Source of the DNA: Gelidibacter sediminis
GTDB taxonomy: Bacteria; Bacteroidota; Bacteroidia; Flavobacteriales; Flavobacteriaceae
DNA: 64,000 nucleotides
Assembly: GCF_004364975.1 (NCBI RefSeq)
Contig: NZ_SOBW01000007.1
Span: 62,001 to 126,000 of the forward strand
Direction: 5' to 3'
How positions within the stretch are numbered: position 1 is the first letter of the stretch; every line of letters starts with the position of its first letter. Positions 8,845 through 17,741 of this stretch are shown here, piece after piece. The notes under the pieces were generated by a model that saw nothing but the letters and a program-made list of their open reading frames with translations, had not been told where the DNA came from and made no database searches. The translations under genes were made by a program, and so were the position numbers.

Positions 8845-9687
8845 CTAAGAATTAATTTCAGATGAACCGCTTATGATATGAATATCTCGTTGTGGGAACG
8901 GAATACTAATCTTGTGTTCTCTAAATAATCTATCAATCTCAAAGCGCATATCACTTTGAGGAAAACGTGCATTAAAACTATCATTTATTGTAAAGGCCAC
9001 TTTAAAATTTAATGAACTCTCTCCAAAATCGGTAAATAAAACGGCGGGCTCTGGTGTTTCCAAAACAGCTGGATGATTTCTGGCTACTTCCAATAAAATT
9101 TTCTTGACGAGTTGCACATCACTTCCATAGGCCACACCAACAGTTACATTTTCTCTAGTAGTAGCCCCATTTTGTGTCCAGTTGTAAAGGCTATTGGTTA
9201 AGTAGAAATGATTTGGAATTACCAACACCTTATTATCTGCAGTTGTGGCCCTCGTGGTCCGTAATTTAATTTCATCTACCCGTCCAATTTTTCCGTCCAA
9301 CTCAATAATATCGCCAACATGGACCGTTTGGTCAACCAAAATAAAAACACCTGAAATAATATCCTGAAACAAGGTTTGGAGTGCCAACCCAATTCCCAGC
9401 AATAGCGCCGCTGAGGCAGCAAAAACACCAGTTACGGGTACTCCAAATGAATGCAGCATGATAAATAAGATAATCACATAAATCAAGTATCGACCATAAG
9501 AAAATACGGTGTTGAACTTTTTCTTGTTTGGTAAAGGTAGATTTCTTGTAATAAATTTATTGATCAGCCGGAGCACTATTGTGGCGATAAATAAAACCAC
9601 AACTAGTACTATAATATCTTGTACGCTAATGACAATATCTTTGCTAAAATGAATTGATAAATTCAGAAAATCTTTAAGCTCTTCCAT
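8845..9687 (-). CDS. Small-conductance mechanosensitive ion channel (MscS family)
   Basis: A 280-residue MscS-type channel of the inner membrane that would release solutes on hypo-osmotic shock. Two leading helices are followed by the pore-lining TM3 (about 85-112: FGVPVTGVFAASAALLLGIGLALQTL) with the small-residue packing pattern of MscS, then the beta domain (DIISGVFILVDQTVHVGDIIEL, GRVDEIKLRTTRATTADN, VLVIPN) and the C-terminal alpha/beta domain. Length is near that of E. coli MscS (286). It begins 7 bases after the ABC permease stop. Co-transcription with an ABC exporter and a regulator suggests an envelope-stress cluster. Confidence 0.92.
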   Translation of the reverse strand: MEELKDFLNLSIHFSKDIVISVQDIIVLVVVLFIATIVLRLINKFITRNLPLPNKKKFNTVFSYGRYLIYVIILFIMLHSFGVPVTGVFAASAALLLGIGLALQTLFQDIISGVFILVDQTVHVGDIIELDGKIGRVDEIKLRTTRATTADNKVLVIPNHFYLTNSLYNWTQNGATTRENVTVGVAYGSDVQLVKKILLEVARNHPAVLETPEPAVLFTDFGESSLNFKVAFTINDSFNARFPQSDMRFEIDRLFREHKISIPFPQRDIHIISGSSEINS

Positions 9688-9694
9688 AGATTTT

Positions 9695-11008
9695 TTAATA
9701 CTTCAACCATTTGAATAATTCTTTGTAAGTCGGTTTTTTACCGTACATCAAAATACCTACTTTATAGATTTTTGCCGCAAACCATACAGTTAATGTAAAT
9801 GTGCCAACTAATATGGCAAACGACAATAACTGCTGCCATATTGGAACACCAAACGGGATTCTCATTAACATAACCACTGGAGAAGTAAAAGGAATAAATG
9901 AAAATACCGTAGAAACCGTACCATGCGGATCTTCAATAACTGTAAAAACACCTACATATACCGCTAAAATAAGAGGCATGATAATAGGCATCATAAATTG
10001 TTGTGTATCTGTTTCATTATCAACTGCTGCACCGATAGCCGCATATAGGGAGCTATACAACAAATAACCACCAATAAAGAAAAATAAAAAGGCCACACAT
10101 AAATTCAAAATTGGCAAATTGACAAACCCAGTTATTAACTCCTGAGCCATATTTTGAGCATCTGAATTTGACATTGCTTGGTTCATCATTTCCTGCTGGG
10201 GCGTTTGCATCTGCATGATATCAATGCCAAAAATTGCTGAGACTACAGATAACAGTACACCTCCTAAAATTATCCAAATAATAAATTGGGTGACGCCTGC
10301 CAATGAAGTTCCGATGATTTTTCCCATCATTAACTGGATTGGTTTTACAGAAGATATGATGATTTCAATAATCCGGCTGGTCTTTTCTTCAATAACACTA
10401 CGCATGATCATATTACCATAAATAATAATAAACATGAACAACAAATATCCTGCAGCACCTCCAAAAGCTAATTTTAAATAACTATCAACTTTTGAGGTTT
10501 TCTCTCCTTCAAATGTTTCTTGAGCAATATTAACTCTCGTTTTTGACGCTAAAATTTGAGCTATATCAACACCCTCATTTTGTAGTTTAATATCTGACAG
10601 ACGTTTTTCAATTTTACGCTCCAATCCAGAAATTATGGTTAATGATGGCGAATCATCTGAAAAGAAATTAACAGACTCTACGACATTAATGGAATCTGAA
10701 CTTTTTTTAATGTACAACAATCCGAAGTCGTTTTTAGCCTTAACTAATTCTTTAGCTCCCTCAATGGGCATGGAATTGATAATGGTATAGGTCGTAAATT
10801 CAGATGTTTCAAAAACATCAGCAACCAATCCTGTTTCATCCAAGATTGAAATGGTACGCTGCTTATCATTGTTCATCTGAGATAAGTATGCAACAACGGC
10901 AATCAGTGCAATCATGATCATCGGACTTAAGAATGTCATTACGATAAAGGACTTGTTGCGCACTTTATTCAAATACTCCCTTTTAATGATCAGCGGTAAA
11001 TGATTCAT
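9695..11008 (-). CDS. ABC-2 type transporter permease (NatB-like)
   Basis: A 437-residue membrane subunit of an ABC exporter. The architecture is one N-terminal helix (FIVMTFLSPMIMIALIAVVAYL), a large extracytoplasmic domain (about 45-175), then five or six C-terminal helices, as in NatB and other ABC-2 permeases. The motif IEEKTSRIIEIIISSVKPIQLMMGKIIG marks the conserved coupling region. Its ATPase is the gene ending 3 bases before it starts (11012-11938). NatAB in Bacillus exports sodium; the substrate here cannot be assigned. Confidence 0.88.
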   Translation of the reverse strand: MNHLPLIIKREYLNKVRNKSFIVMTFLSPMIMIALIAVVAYLSQMNNDKQRTISILDETGLVADVFETSEFTTYTIINSMPIEGAKELVKAKNDFGLLYIKKSSDSINVVESVNFFSDDSPSLTIISGLERKIEKRLSDIKLQNEGVDIAQILASKTRVNIAQETFEGEKTSKVDSYLKLAFGGAAGYLLFMFIIIYGNMIMRSVIEEKTSRIIEIIISSVKPIQLMMGKIIGTSLAGVTQFIIWIILGGVLLSVVSAIFGIDIMQMQTPQQEMMNQAMSNSDAQNMAQELITGFVNLPILNLCVAFLFFFIGGYLLYSSLYAAIGAAVDNETDTQQFMMPIIMPLILAVYVGVFTVIEDPHGTVSTVFSFIPFTSPVVMLMRIPFGVPIWQQLLSFAILVGTFTLTVWFAAKIYKVGILMYGKKPTYKELFKWLKY

Positions 11009-11011
11009 TAT

Positions 11012-11938
11012 TTAGTTATTTTTTACAGTTTGAATGAAGATATCGTTTGCACTTGGGATGACCTCAACAAAATGATGAATTTCAGCCTTGGAGGTTAAAA
11101 AACTTAACAAATCATTAGGCGATGTATGTTGAGGCAATTTAATATTCATTTTTATATCATCACTCAAATTTTTAAATGTGGCAGGAAATACTTCAAATTG
11201 TTCTTGAATGGCTTTCTTAACCAATTCCGGATTTCCAGCTTGCAAACCTACTTCAAAGGTGTTGGTCTTAAACTGACGCTTCACATCTGTTAATTTTCCG
11301 TCCAACACTTTGTTAGATTTATGGATAAGTGCAATATGATCACACAGTTCCTCTACAGATTCCATACGATGTGTGGAAAAAATTACAGTGGCACCTTCAT
11401 CTCTCAACTGTAAAATCTCATCTTTAATCAGAGACGCATTGATAGGATCAAAACCCGAAAACGGCTCATCAAAAATCAATAATTTTGGTCGGTGTAAAAC
11501 GGTGACAATAAACTGAATCTTTTGGGCCTGCCCTTTACTGAGCTCTTGAATTTTCTTATGCCACCAATCGCCGATATCCAATTTATCAAACCAATATTTA
11601 AGTCGTTCTTTAGCTTCCTGTTTGGTAAGTCCTTTAAGCTGCGCTAAATAAATAGCCTGTTCTCCAACTTTCATTGATTTATAGAGACCGCGTTCTTCCG
11701 GCAGATAGCCTATATCTCTAATATTATGTGGCTTTAGCGGCAAACCATCTAAAAGAATTTCGCCAGCGTCGGGCATAGTAATTTGATTGATAATCCTGAT
11801 AAGTGTGGTTTTACCTGCGCCGTTAGGGCCAAGAAGCCCAAAGATGCTTCCTTTAGAAACTTCAATAGAGACATTATTTAATGCCTTAAAGTCTCCAAAA
11901 CTCTTAGAAACAGAATTAGCAACCAACAAGTTGTTCAT
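11012..11938 (-). CDS. ABC transporter ATP-binding protein (NatA-like)
   Basis: A 308-residue ATPase subunit. Walker A is GLLGPNGAGKTT (about 34-45), the signature motif reads ELSKGQAQKIQ (a K replaces the second residue of the usual LSGGQ glycine pair, common in this subfamily), Walker B is LLIFDEPFSGFDP and the switch histidine is in IFSTHRM. A C-terminal extension of about 85 residues (FEVGLQ...) matches the NatA/ABC-2 group. It is the first gene of the nine-gene minus-strand run. Hairpins at 12084-12157 separate it from dnaJ, so it probably has its own promoter in 11939-12080. Confidence 0.92.
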   Translation of the reverse strand: MNNLLVANSVSKSFGDFKALNNVSIEVSKGSIFGLLGPNGAGKTTLIRIINQITMPDAGEILLDGLPLKPHNIRDIGYLPEERGLYKSMKVGEQAIYLAQLKGLTKQEAKERLKYWFDKLDIGDWWHKKIQELSKGQAQKIQFIVTVLHRPKLLIFDEPFSGFDPINASLIKDEILQLRDEGATVIFSTHRMESVEELCDHIALIHKSNKVLDGKLTDVKRQFKTNTFEVGLQAGNPELVKKAIQEQFEVFPATFKNLSDDIKMNIKLPQHTSPNDLLSFLTSKAEIHHFVEVIPSANDIFIQTVKNN

Positions 11939-12083
11939 AAAATAAGGTTTGAAAAGTACAGTTTAAAGATGTGTAAAGATATTAAATGTTAGAACTCAGA
12001 AACGCCAATACACTCAAATTTTTAACCGAAATGCAATATCTCCTTTAAAAAATTTCAAACTAAAATTGCCTATAAAAACAAAA

Positions 12084-12109
12084 CCCACCCTTAAAAAATT
12101 AAGGATGGG
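12084..12109 (-). terminator. Probable terminator downstream of dnaJ
   Basis: Arms CCCACCCTTAA and TTAAGGATGGG pair with a single mismatch around an AAAA loop; read on the minus strand the stem is followed by TTTTG. It lies 85 bases past the dnaJ stop. Confidence 0.7.
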
Positions 12110-12136
12110 AAAAAATTGCTATGAAAAAGAAAAATT

Positions 12137-12157
12137 ATCACTAAAAATATTAGTGAT
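12137..12157. terminator. Small hairpin downstream of dnaJ
   Basis: ATCACTAA and TTAGTGAT are perfect inverted repeats with a 5-base loop, 38 bases past the dnaJ stop. It has no clear poly-T tail and may help the neighbouring terminator or protect the 3' end. Confidence 0.4.
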
Positions 12158-12194
12158 ACTCAAATATAGTCATTTTAAATAAATAACCCTTTGG

Positions 12195-13316
12195 TTATGA
12201 AAACATATCTTTTACTTTCTCAAAAAACGATTTGTCTGAACTTTCAGGTTTTGGAAGAAAATGTTCGTCATTTCTCATCCTTTCAAAAAAGTCCCTTTGT
12301 TCTTTATTTAAGGTCTTTGGAGTCCATACATTGATATGGACTAGCAAGTCGCCTTTACCATACCCATTGATACTCGGAATACCCTTACCTCTTAAACGCA
12401 AAATTTTACCAGACTGGACACCTGGTTCAATTTTGATTCTGACCTTTCCAGTAACCGTGTCAATTTCTTGACTGTTGCCAAGTACAGCATCAGGAAGGCT
12501 AACATACAAATCATAATGTAAATTATCTCCTTCACGTTTTAAAGTGGCATGTTCTTCCTCTTGTATAGCTACCAATAAATCTCCTGATATTCCATTTCCT
12601 GGCGCTTCATTACCTTTCCCAGACACTTTAAGTTGCATGCCATCTACAACACCAGCAGGTATCTTTACAGAAACAGTTTCATCCTGAAGTACTAGACCTT
12701 GAGCGTCGGCATCAGCCGGTTTTTTGTCTATCATTTCACCTGCGCCGCCACATGTTGAACATGGCGATGACGTTTGCATACGTCCCAAAATAGTATTGGT
12801 AACGCGCATTACTTGCCCAGAACCATTACAACTTGTACAGGTTTTATACGTTGTACCCGGTGCTTGAACTTTACGCTTAACTTTAAGTTTTTTCTCAACA
12901 CCATTGGCAATTTCCTCTAGGGTTAAGGTAATTCTAATTCTTAAATTACTTCCCTTAACACGTCTTTGCTGACCACCAAAGCCACCACCAAAACCTGAAA
13001 ATCCGCCGCCGGCAAAGCCACCTCCAAAAATGTCACCAAATTGACTAAAGATGTCGTCCATATTCATGCCGCCACCGTTAAAACCACCGCCACCTTGGAA
13101 TGCTTGATGGCCAAATTGATCATAACGTGCCTTCTTTTCAGGGTTGCTTAAGACTTCATAAGCCTCAGCAGCTTGTTTGAACTTTTCTTCTGCTTCCTTA
13201 TCATCAGGGTTTTTATCAGGATGGTATTTAATAGCCTTCTTCCTATACGCCTTTTTAATGTCGCTAGCTGAAGCATTTTTATCTATTTTCAGTATGTCGT
13301 AATAATCTTCCTTCAT
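12195..13316 (-). CDS. dnaJ: Chaperone DnaJ with a reduced zinc-binding domain
   Basis: Hsp40 co-chaperone of 373 residues that stimulates DnaK. The J domain has HPD at 32-34 (KYHPDKN); a Gly/Phe-rich linker follows (about 72-112, with repeated GGGF units); then the substrate-binding beta domains and the C-terminal dimerisation part. Canonical DnaJ has four CXXCXGXG motifs; only two are present here (CTSCNGSG near 161 and CSTCGGAG near 185), so only one zinc site can form. Related flavobacterial DnaJ proteins share this as far as I recall. It lies 43 bases after grpE on the same strand, the usual heat-shock pair; dnaK is not in the window. Confidence 0.95.
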   Translation of the reverse strand: MKEDYYDILKIDKNASASDIKKAYRKKAIKYHPDKNPDDKEAEEKFKQAAEAYEVLSNPEKKARYDQFGHQAFQGGGGFNGGGMNMDDIFSQFGDIFGGGFAGGGFSGFGGGFGGQQRRVKGSNLRIRITLTLEEIANGVEKKLKVKRKVQAPGTTYKTCTSCNGSGQVMRVTNTILGRMQTSSPCSTCGGAGEMIDKKPADADAQGLVLQDETVSVKIPAGVVDGMQLKVSGKGNEAPGNGISGDLLVAIQEEEHATLKREGDNLHYDLYVSLPDAVLGNSQEIDTVTGKVRIKIEPGVQSGKILRLRGKGIPSINGYGKGDLLVHINVWTPKTLNKEQRDFFERMRNDEHFLPKPESSDKSFFEKVKDMFS

Positions 13317-13359
13317 TGTATAGTATTTCTAATCTATTCCTAAATAATCACTCGCTTGT

Positions 13360-13905
13360 TTAAGATCCCGTAATTACTTTAGGAAAACGAATCACTTTAT
13401 CACCCAATTTGTAGCCTTTTTCTATAACGTCTACAATCTTACCTTTTAAATCGTCAGAAGGGGCTGGGATTTGTGTAATGGCCTCATGCAAATCTGCATT
13501 AAAAGCATCACCTTTTGCAGCGGCTACTTCTTCTAATCCTTTACTTTCTAATGTGTTTTTGAATTTATTACGAATCAACTCTACACCTTTCAAAAGCTCT
13601 TTTTCTTCTGATTTTGACATTTCGTTAAGCGCTCTATCAAAATCGTCCAAAACAGGTAGTAGCGACAGAATCACTTCCTGACCAGCAGTTTTGTATAAAT
13701 CCATACGCTCTTTAGTAGTGCGTTTTTTGTAATTTTCAAATTCTGCAAATAGTCTTAAAAACTTATCCTTTTCTTTTCCTAAGTCTTCTTGCAACTGTTC
13801 TTCAACACTCAACTCCTCTGTAATTGGAGTTTCATTTACAGGATCCTCAACGTTTGTTTCAACGTCCTCTACTCTATCTTTTTTGCTCATCTTTTTGAAC
13901 TTCAT
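13360..13905 (-). CDS. grpE: Nucleotide exchange factor GrpE
   Basis: A 181-residue exchange factor for DnaK. The acidic, disordered N-terminus leads into a long coiled coil (EEQLQEDLGKEKDKFLRLFAEFENYKKRT), then the four-helix and beta-wing domains (LLPVLDDFDRAL, NKFKNTLESKGLEEV, KGYKLGDKVIRFPKVIT), all typical. The second methionine (13890, MSKKDR) is an equally good start and resembles other flavobacterial GrpE proteins. A TACTTTTG box lies 25 bases upstream of the first ATG. It probably forms an operon with dnaJ. Confidence 0.95.
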   Translation of the reverse strand: MKFKKMSKKDRVEDVETNVEDPVNETPITEELSVEEQLQEDLGKEKDKFLRLFAEFENYKKRTTKERMDLYKTAGQEVILSLLPVLDDFDRALNEMSKSEEKELLKGVELIRNKFKNTLESKGLEEVAAAKGDAFNADLHEAITQIPAPSDDLKGKIVDVIEKGYKLGDKVIRFPKVITGS

Positions 13906-13929
13906 TTTAAATCTTCATTTTTCAATTGG

Positions 13930-13961
13930 CAAAAGTACTGCCATTATTCAAAAAATGTCAA
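13930..13961 (-). promoter_or_regulatory. Promoter of grpE-dnaJ
   Basis: On the minus strand a TTG (13959-13961) lies 21 bases before TACTTTTG (13930-13937), matching the Bacteroidota pattern TTG/TAnnTTTG. No CIRCE element is visible. Confidence 0.6.
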
Positions 13962-14180
13962 AATGTCACAAAATATTTTAGAACAGTCATAAGTTATTTA
14001 AGATATTGTGTAGCTTCTATGGCATTCAGAAGCGAGGGAAGTAATTTAGGGTAGTACTACTTGTTGATTAACGTAGGGAATTGTATCGTTTACAGCTATT
14101 AACCTATTAAGCTTCATACAAAAGACATATGCCATAAAGGAATCAGTAGATTTTTAAAAATAAATGATTCAGGACATTTT

Positions 14181-15101
14181 TTACATGTCATTTTTTTGAA
14201 GTAAATTTTCTAATGCTGGTTGGATGTTGGAATACGTAAAATCAAAACCAGTTTCTTCAATTTTTTTTGAACTCACACGTTGACTTTCAAAAAGTAAAAT
14301 ATGCATTTCCCCGAGGGCCAACTTCATAGCAAACTTGGGAATATTTGGGAGAAATAGCGGTTTGTGCAATGCTTTCGCTACGCCTTTTGTAAGCTCTGTA
14401 TTGGTAATTGGGTTTGGAGCCACACCATTAAATACACCTTCCAATTCTTCTTGAATGATATGGACAAAAATCCTAGACAAATCATATACATGAATCCACG
14501 ATTGCCATTGATCTCCAGATCCAAATGCCGCACCCAATCCTAAGGATGTTGGTTTCATAATTTGTGGAAGGGCACCTTCATTATCATCTAAAACTAAGCC
14601 TATTCTCACTTTGGAAACCATCAACCCCATGGCCTCGAAATCATCTACTGCGTTTTCCCATGCGGATACAACTTCGCCTAAAAAGGTAGGTGACACTTTA
14701 GTGTTTGTTTCTTCATAATATTTTGTAAAAGAATCTGGATAGATGCCTACTGCACTTGCCGAAACAATATGCCTGATATGATGAGATTCGACCTTTAACA
14801 GTGCGTCTTTAAGACATTGAAGTGTATTGATACGGCTATTCAGTATGACAGTCTTGTAACTGTCCGTCCACCGTTTGGCAATAGTGGCGCCTGCTAAGTT
14901 AATTATGGCATCTACATTATTAAAACATTTGGAATCAATGATCCCTTCCTTTGGGTTCCAATAAAACCCCTTGTAGTTCTCCTGAGATTGAATTTTATCC
15001 TTTGAAGTGGTAAGATAATGTACTGATATACCTTGCTCATGGCAGCGTTTTACTATTTCCCTTCCAATTAAACCTGTAGCTCCCGTAATTAATATAGTCA
15101 T
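14181..15101 (-). CDS. TIGR01777 family epimerase / SDR oxidoreductase
   Basis: A 306-residue protein of the extended short-chain dehydrogenase type related to YfcH and SDR39U1. The Rossmann NAD(P) loop ITGATGLIGREIV starts at residue 4. Family marks include NLAGATIAKRWT, the YYEE...SPTFLGEV stretch, RIGLVLD and WIHVYDL, plus the C-terminal domain (ALHKPLFLPNIPKFAMKLALGEM) characteristic of TIGR01777. The substrate is unknown. It is flanked by gaps of 275 and 176 bases, so it is probably monocistronic. Confidence 0.88.
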   Translation of the reverse strand: MTILITGATGLIGREIVKRCHEQGISVHYLTTSKDKIQSQENYKGFYWNPKEGIIDSKCFNNVDAIINLAGATIAKRWTDSYKTVILNSRINTLQCLKDALLKVESHHIRHIVSASAVGIYPDSFTKYYEETNTKVSPTFLGEVVSAWENAVDDFEAMGLMVSKVRIGLVLDDNEGALPQIMKPTSLGLGAAFGSGDQWQSWIHVYDLSRIFVHIIQEELEGVFNGVAPNPITNTELTKGVAKALHKPLFLPNIPKFAMKLALGEMHILLFESQRVSSKKIEETGFDFTYSNIQPALENLLQKNDM

Positions 15102-15277
15102 TTAATTTTCTACTTTTTATAAAGTTAATAAATGCACCTCCTATTATATCTGACTTTACATTAGGTTTAACACAATTAACATATCTCTTTATGGAGTATG
15201 CCTACGTCATCTCGTTAAATAACATTCATATTGCAGTCTTATGACGATGCAGAAAAACCCACGTTGGTCTAATATTA

Positions 15278-15982
15278 TCACTTTATTGCCCTGAGCATTT
15301 CCCGTTTTCCTGGTGGGCCGGGCAGCTTTTCTACACTAAATCCAACCTCCTGCATGGCACGGCGCACACTTCCTTTGGCAGCATATGTTACCAAAACCCC
15401 TTTTGTTTTAAGTGCATCATACATTAATTGAAATATAGCAACTGTCCAAAGTTCTGGCTGTACCCGCGCCCCAAAAGCATCAAAATAGATCAGATCAAAC
15501 TTATTTTTGTCCGTGATATCCATAAACAGTAATTGTTGTTTGTGCAGTGTGAAATGTGGTGTCAATTCCACCTCCTGTTCCCATGCACTGCTATGCAAGC
15601 GATTAAAGAGGGCTGCCTTGTGATCCACCTTTAATTCTTTCACATAATTCAACGCGCCTTGTTCTTCCTCAGATATAGGAAAGGCTTCTACGCCTTGATA
15701 GTAGATATTCACCGGATATTTTTCTGCTTCTAATAAGGTCAAAAATGAATTTAACCCAGTACCTAATCCAATTTCAAGAATTGAAAGTGTGCCAAATTCA
15801 TCTGTTATAGGTTTATCAGTCTTTGTAAATCCATTTGTTTCTAAACTGAAAAGCAAACCATGTGCAATGTACACGTGGTTTGCTTCTTGTATAGCACCAT
15901 GGATGGAATGGTATTGTTCATTCCATTCTTCTATTTGGATGGTTTTTGAACCATCAGCGGTTGTAATAATATGTCGTTGCAA
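15278..15982 (-). CDS. mnmD: tRNA (mnm5s2U34) methyltransferase, MnmD type
   Basis: A 234-residue SAM-dependent methyltransferase for the last step of 5-methylaminomethyl-2-thiouridine formation at the tRNA wobble base; stand-alone, without the FAD oxidoreductase half of MnmC. The SAM loop is ILEIGLGTGLNSFL (about 70-83); the catalytic-side motif is YFDAFGARVQPELWT; the C-terminus is PPGKREMLRA. The start codon must be TTG at 15982: the in-frame stop of the upstream gene region lies two codons earlier and no ATG occurs early in the frame. It follows the DUF4920 gene by 3 bases, so the two are coupled. Confidence 0.92.
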   Translation of the reverse strand: MQRHIITTADGSKTIQIEEWNEQYHSIHGAIQEANHVYIAHGLLFSLETNGFTKTDKPITDEFGTLSILEIGLGTGLNSFLTLLEAEKYPVNIYYQGVEAFPISEEEQGALNYVKELKVDHKAALFNRLHSSAWEQEVELTPHFTLHKQQLLFMDITDKNKFDLIYFDAFGARVQPELWTVAIFQLMYDALKTKGVLVTYAAKGSVRRAMQEVGFSVEKLPGPPGKREMLRAIK

Positions 15983-15985
15983 GTG

Positions 15986-16492
15986 TTATTCTCCTTTTAA
16001 CAGTACACCGTCAGCCTCAAACGAATATGTTGTGTTTGCCTCAGTAATTGCTGCTATTTCATCTGCAGACTTACCAGCATCTTCAGCATAATGGCGTTGC
16101 TCATCTATAGGAACTTCATTAACATAGGCTTTGCCGTTTAGCACCACATTTTGTCCTGCAATATCTTTTGGCATAAAAAATCCATAATCCTTAAACTTTA
16201 CCATTACTTGGTGTCCGTCTTCAAGATTGATTTTCATCCAACAGCCCTTTGATTGACATACCTCTTCTACTTTACCAATCATTTTGGCAGCTATAGTATC
16301 TCCTAAACGCATCGTCTTATAAGCCATTGTCATTTCTGATACTGATTTTGCATTCGCATCGGATATCTCTTTACCTATAGACGTATACTTAACTGTCTCC
16401 TTTTCTACCGTATTGACTTCAGTTTTTTTTGTTTCATTCTTACAGGCAACCACAGCCAAAACACACCCAAAAACAATCAGTAATTTCTTCAT
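15986..16492 (-). CDS. DUF4920 lipoprotein
   Basis: A 168-residue predicted lipoprotein: signal sequence with lipobox VVACK (Cys17). The mature part matches DUF4920: ISDANAKSVSEM, then an OB-fold-like segment with KMIGKVEEVCQSKGCWMKI (a CxxxxGCW pair of cysteines), DGHQVMVKFKDYGFFMPKD and GKAYVNEVPIDE. The paired cysteines may bind metal or form a disulfide; the function is unknown. The upstream region has a CAAATATA box (TATATTTG on the minus strand) 32 bases before the start, divergent from ilvE. mnmD follows by 3 bases. Confidence 0.82.
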   Translation of the reverse strand: MKKLLIVFGCVLAVVACKNETKKTEVNTVEKETVKYTSIGKEISDANAKSVSEMTMAYKTMRLGDTIAAKMIGKVEEVCQSKGCWMKINLEDGHQVMVKFKDYGFFMPKDIAGQNVVLNGKAYVNEVPIDEQRHYAEDAGKSADEIAAITEANTTYSFEADGVLLKGE

Positions 16493-16523
16493 AATTCGTT
16501 GATTTCTATTAAAATTATCGTCA

Positions 16524-16531
16524 CAAATATA
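16524..16531 (-). promoter_or_regulatory. -7 box of the DUF4920-mnmD unit
   Basis: TATATTTG on the minus strand, 32 bases upstream of ATG 16492; back to back with the ilvE promoter. Confidence 0.55.
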
Positions 16532-16579
16532 ACTTTATTTTAAAACATTTTTTTCATTTTTTATACTGCAAGAAATGAC

Positions 16580-16587
16580 TAAATTTG
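16580..16587 (+). promoter_or_regulatory. -7 box of ilvE
   Basis: TAAATTTG, 20 bases before the ATG at 16607, giving a short leader with no room for an attenuator. Confidence 0.55.
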
Positions 16588-16606
16588 CACCATCAAACAC
16601 AAAAAC

Positions 16607-17674
16607 ATGACAAAACTAATTTCACACGAAATCGATATCGTAAAATCAGAGACTTCTAAAATTAACGCTGTTGATTTTGATAATTTGACATTTGGCAGAA
16701 CTTTTACTGACCATATGTTTATATGTGACTATGAAAATGGTGCGTGGCAAACACCACGGATTATTCCTTATCAGCCAATGACGATGGATCCTTCTGCGCG
16801 AGTATTTCATTATGGACAAGCGGTTTTTGAAGGGATGAAAGCGTACAAAGATGCTGATGGTAAGGTATGGATGTTCAGACCTGAGGATAACTTCAATAGA
16901 ATTAATAAGTCTTCAGCACGTTTGGCAATGCCTGAGTTTCCTAAAGAATACTTCTTTAAAGGTTTAACAACTTTATTACAAATGGACAGTGACTGGGTAA
17001 AGCCAGGAAAAGGGAACTCATTATATGTAAGACCGTTTATAATTGCAACAGATCCAGCAATTTCTGCATCGCCTTCAAATAATTACAGATTTATGATTAT
17101 TTGCTCGCCTGCCAAAGCATATTATACTGATAAAATAAAGGTATTAGTGGCAGAGAAATTCAGCCGATCAGCCAATGGTGGTGTTGGATTTGCAAAAGCA
17201 GCTGGAAATTATGCGGCGCAATTTTATCCAACAAGCCTTGCCCAAAAAAGAGGCTTCCAACAAATTATATGGACTGATGCTGACACCCACGAAAAATTGG
17301 AAGAAGCGGGTACTATGAATGTGTTTTTCAGAATTAACGATAAGTTAGTGACGGCACCAGTAAGTGATCGAATTTTAGATGGTGTTACGCGCAAAAGTAT
17401 TATTCAATTAGCACAAGATAACGGGATTGAAGTAGAAGTGCGTCCTATAACAGTTACAGAACTTAAGAATGCAGCAAAAGCAGGATCTCTAAAAGAGATT
17501 TTCGGAACAGGTACTGCCGCAGTTATCAGTCCGATATCAGCTTTTGAACATGCTGAGGAGTTGTTTGAGCTTCCAAATATTGACAATTCATATGCTGATA
17601 CTTTAAAAGATACCATGTTGAACATTCAACATAATCTTACAGAGGACAAACATGGTTGGAGATATGGCGTGTAA
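16607..17674 (+). CDS. ilvE: Branched-chain amino acid aminotransferase
   Basis: Class IV PLP aminotransferase of 355 residues interconverting Leu, Ile and Val with their 2-oxo acids. Seen: FHYGQAVFEGMKAYK near 66, YVRPF, the PLP lysine in GVGFAKAAGNYAA (about 198), IIWTDADTHEKLEEAGTMNVFF and EIFGTGTAAVISPI. Length and motifs fit the longer bacterial/eukaryotic BCAT2-like group. It is monocistronic, with its own promoter box and a terminator at 17701. Confidence 0.95.
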   Translation: MTKLISHEIDIVKSETSKINAVDFDNLTFGRTFTDHMFICDYENGAWQTPRIIPYQPMTMDPSARVFHYGQAVFEGMKAYKDADGKVWMFRPEDNFNRINKSSARLAMPEFPKEYFFKGLTTLLQMDSDWVKPGKGNSLYVRPFIIATDPAISASPSNNYRFMIICSPAKAYYTDKIKVLVAEKFSRSANGGVGFAKAAGNYAAQFYPTSLAQKRGFQQIIWTDADTHEKLEEAGTMNVFFRINDKLVTAPVSDRILDGVTRKSIIQLAQDNGIEVEVRPITVTELKNAAKAGSLKEIFGTGTAAVISPISAFEHAEELFELPNIDNSYADTLKDTMLNIQHNLTEDKHGWRYGV

Positions 17675-17700
17675 GACTTACACCGGCCAATTTTAATTTA

Positions 17701-17738
17701 AACCCCAATTTTTAGTGATACTATCAATTGGGGTTTTA
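17701..17738. terminator. Bidirectional terminator between ilvE and the MazG-like gene
   Basis: AACCCCAATT pairs perfectly with AATTGGGGTT (17726-17735), followed by TTTT on the plus strand and flanked by A-rich sequence for the minus strand. It sits between two convergent genes. Confidence 0.8.
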
Positions 17739-17741
17739 GTG

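Noticed and set aside
16524-16587. ilvE leader-peptide attenuator
   Set aside because: Only about 20 bases separate the promoter box and start codon; no Leu/Ile/Val-rich ORF or hairpin fits.
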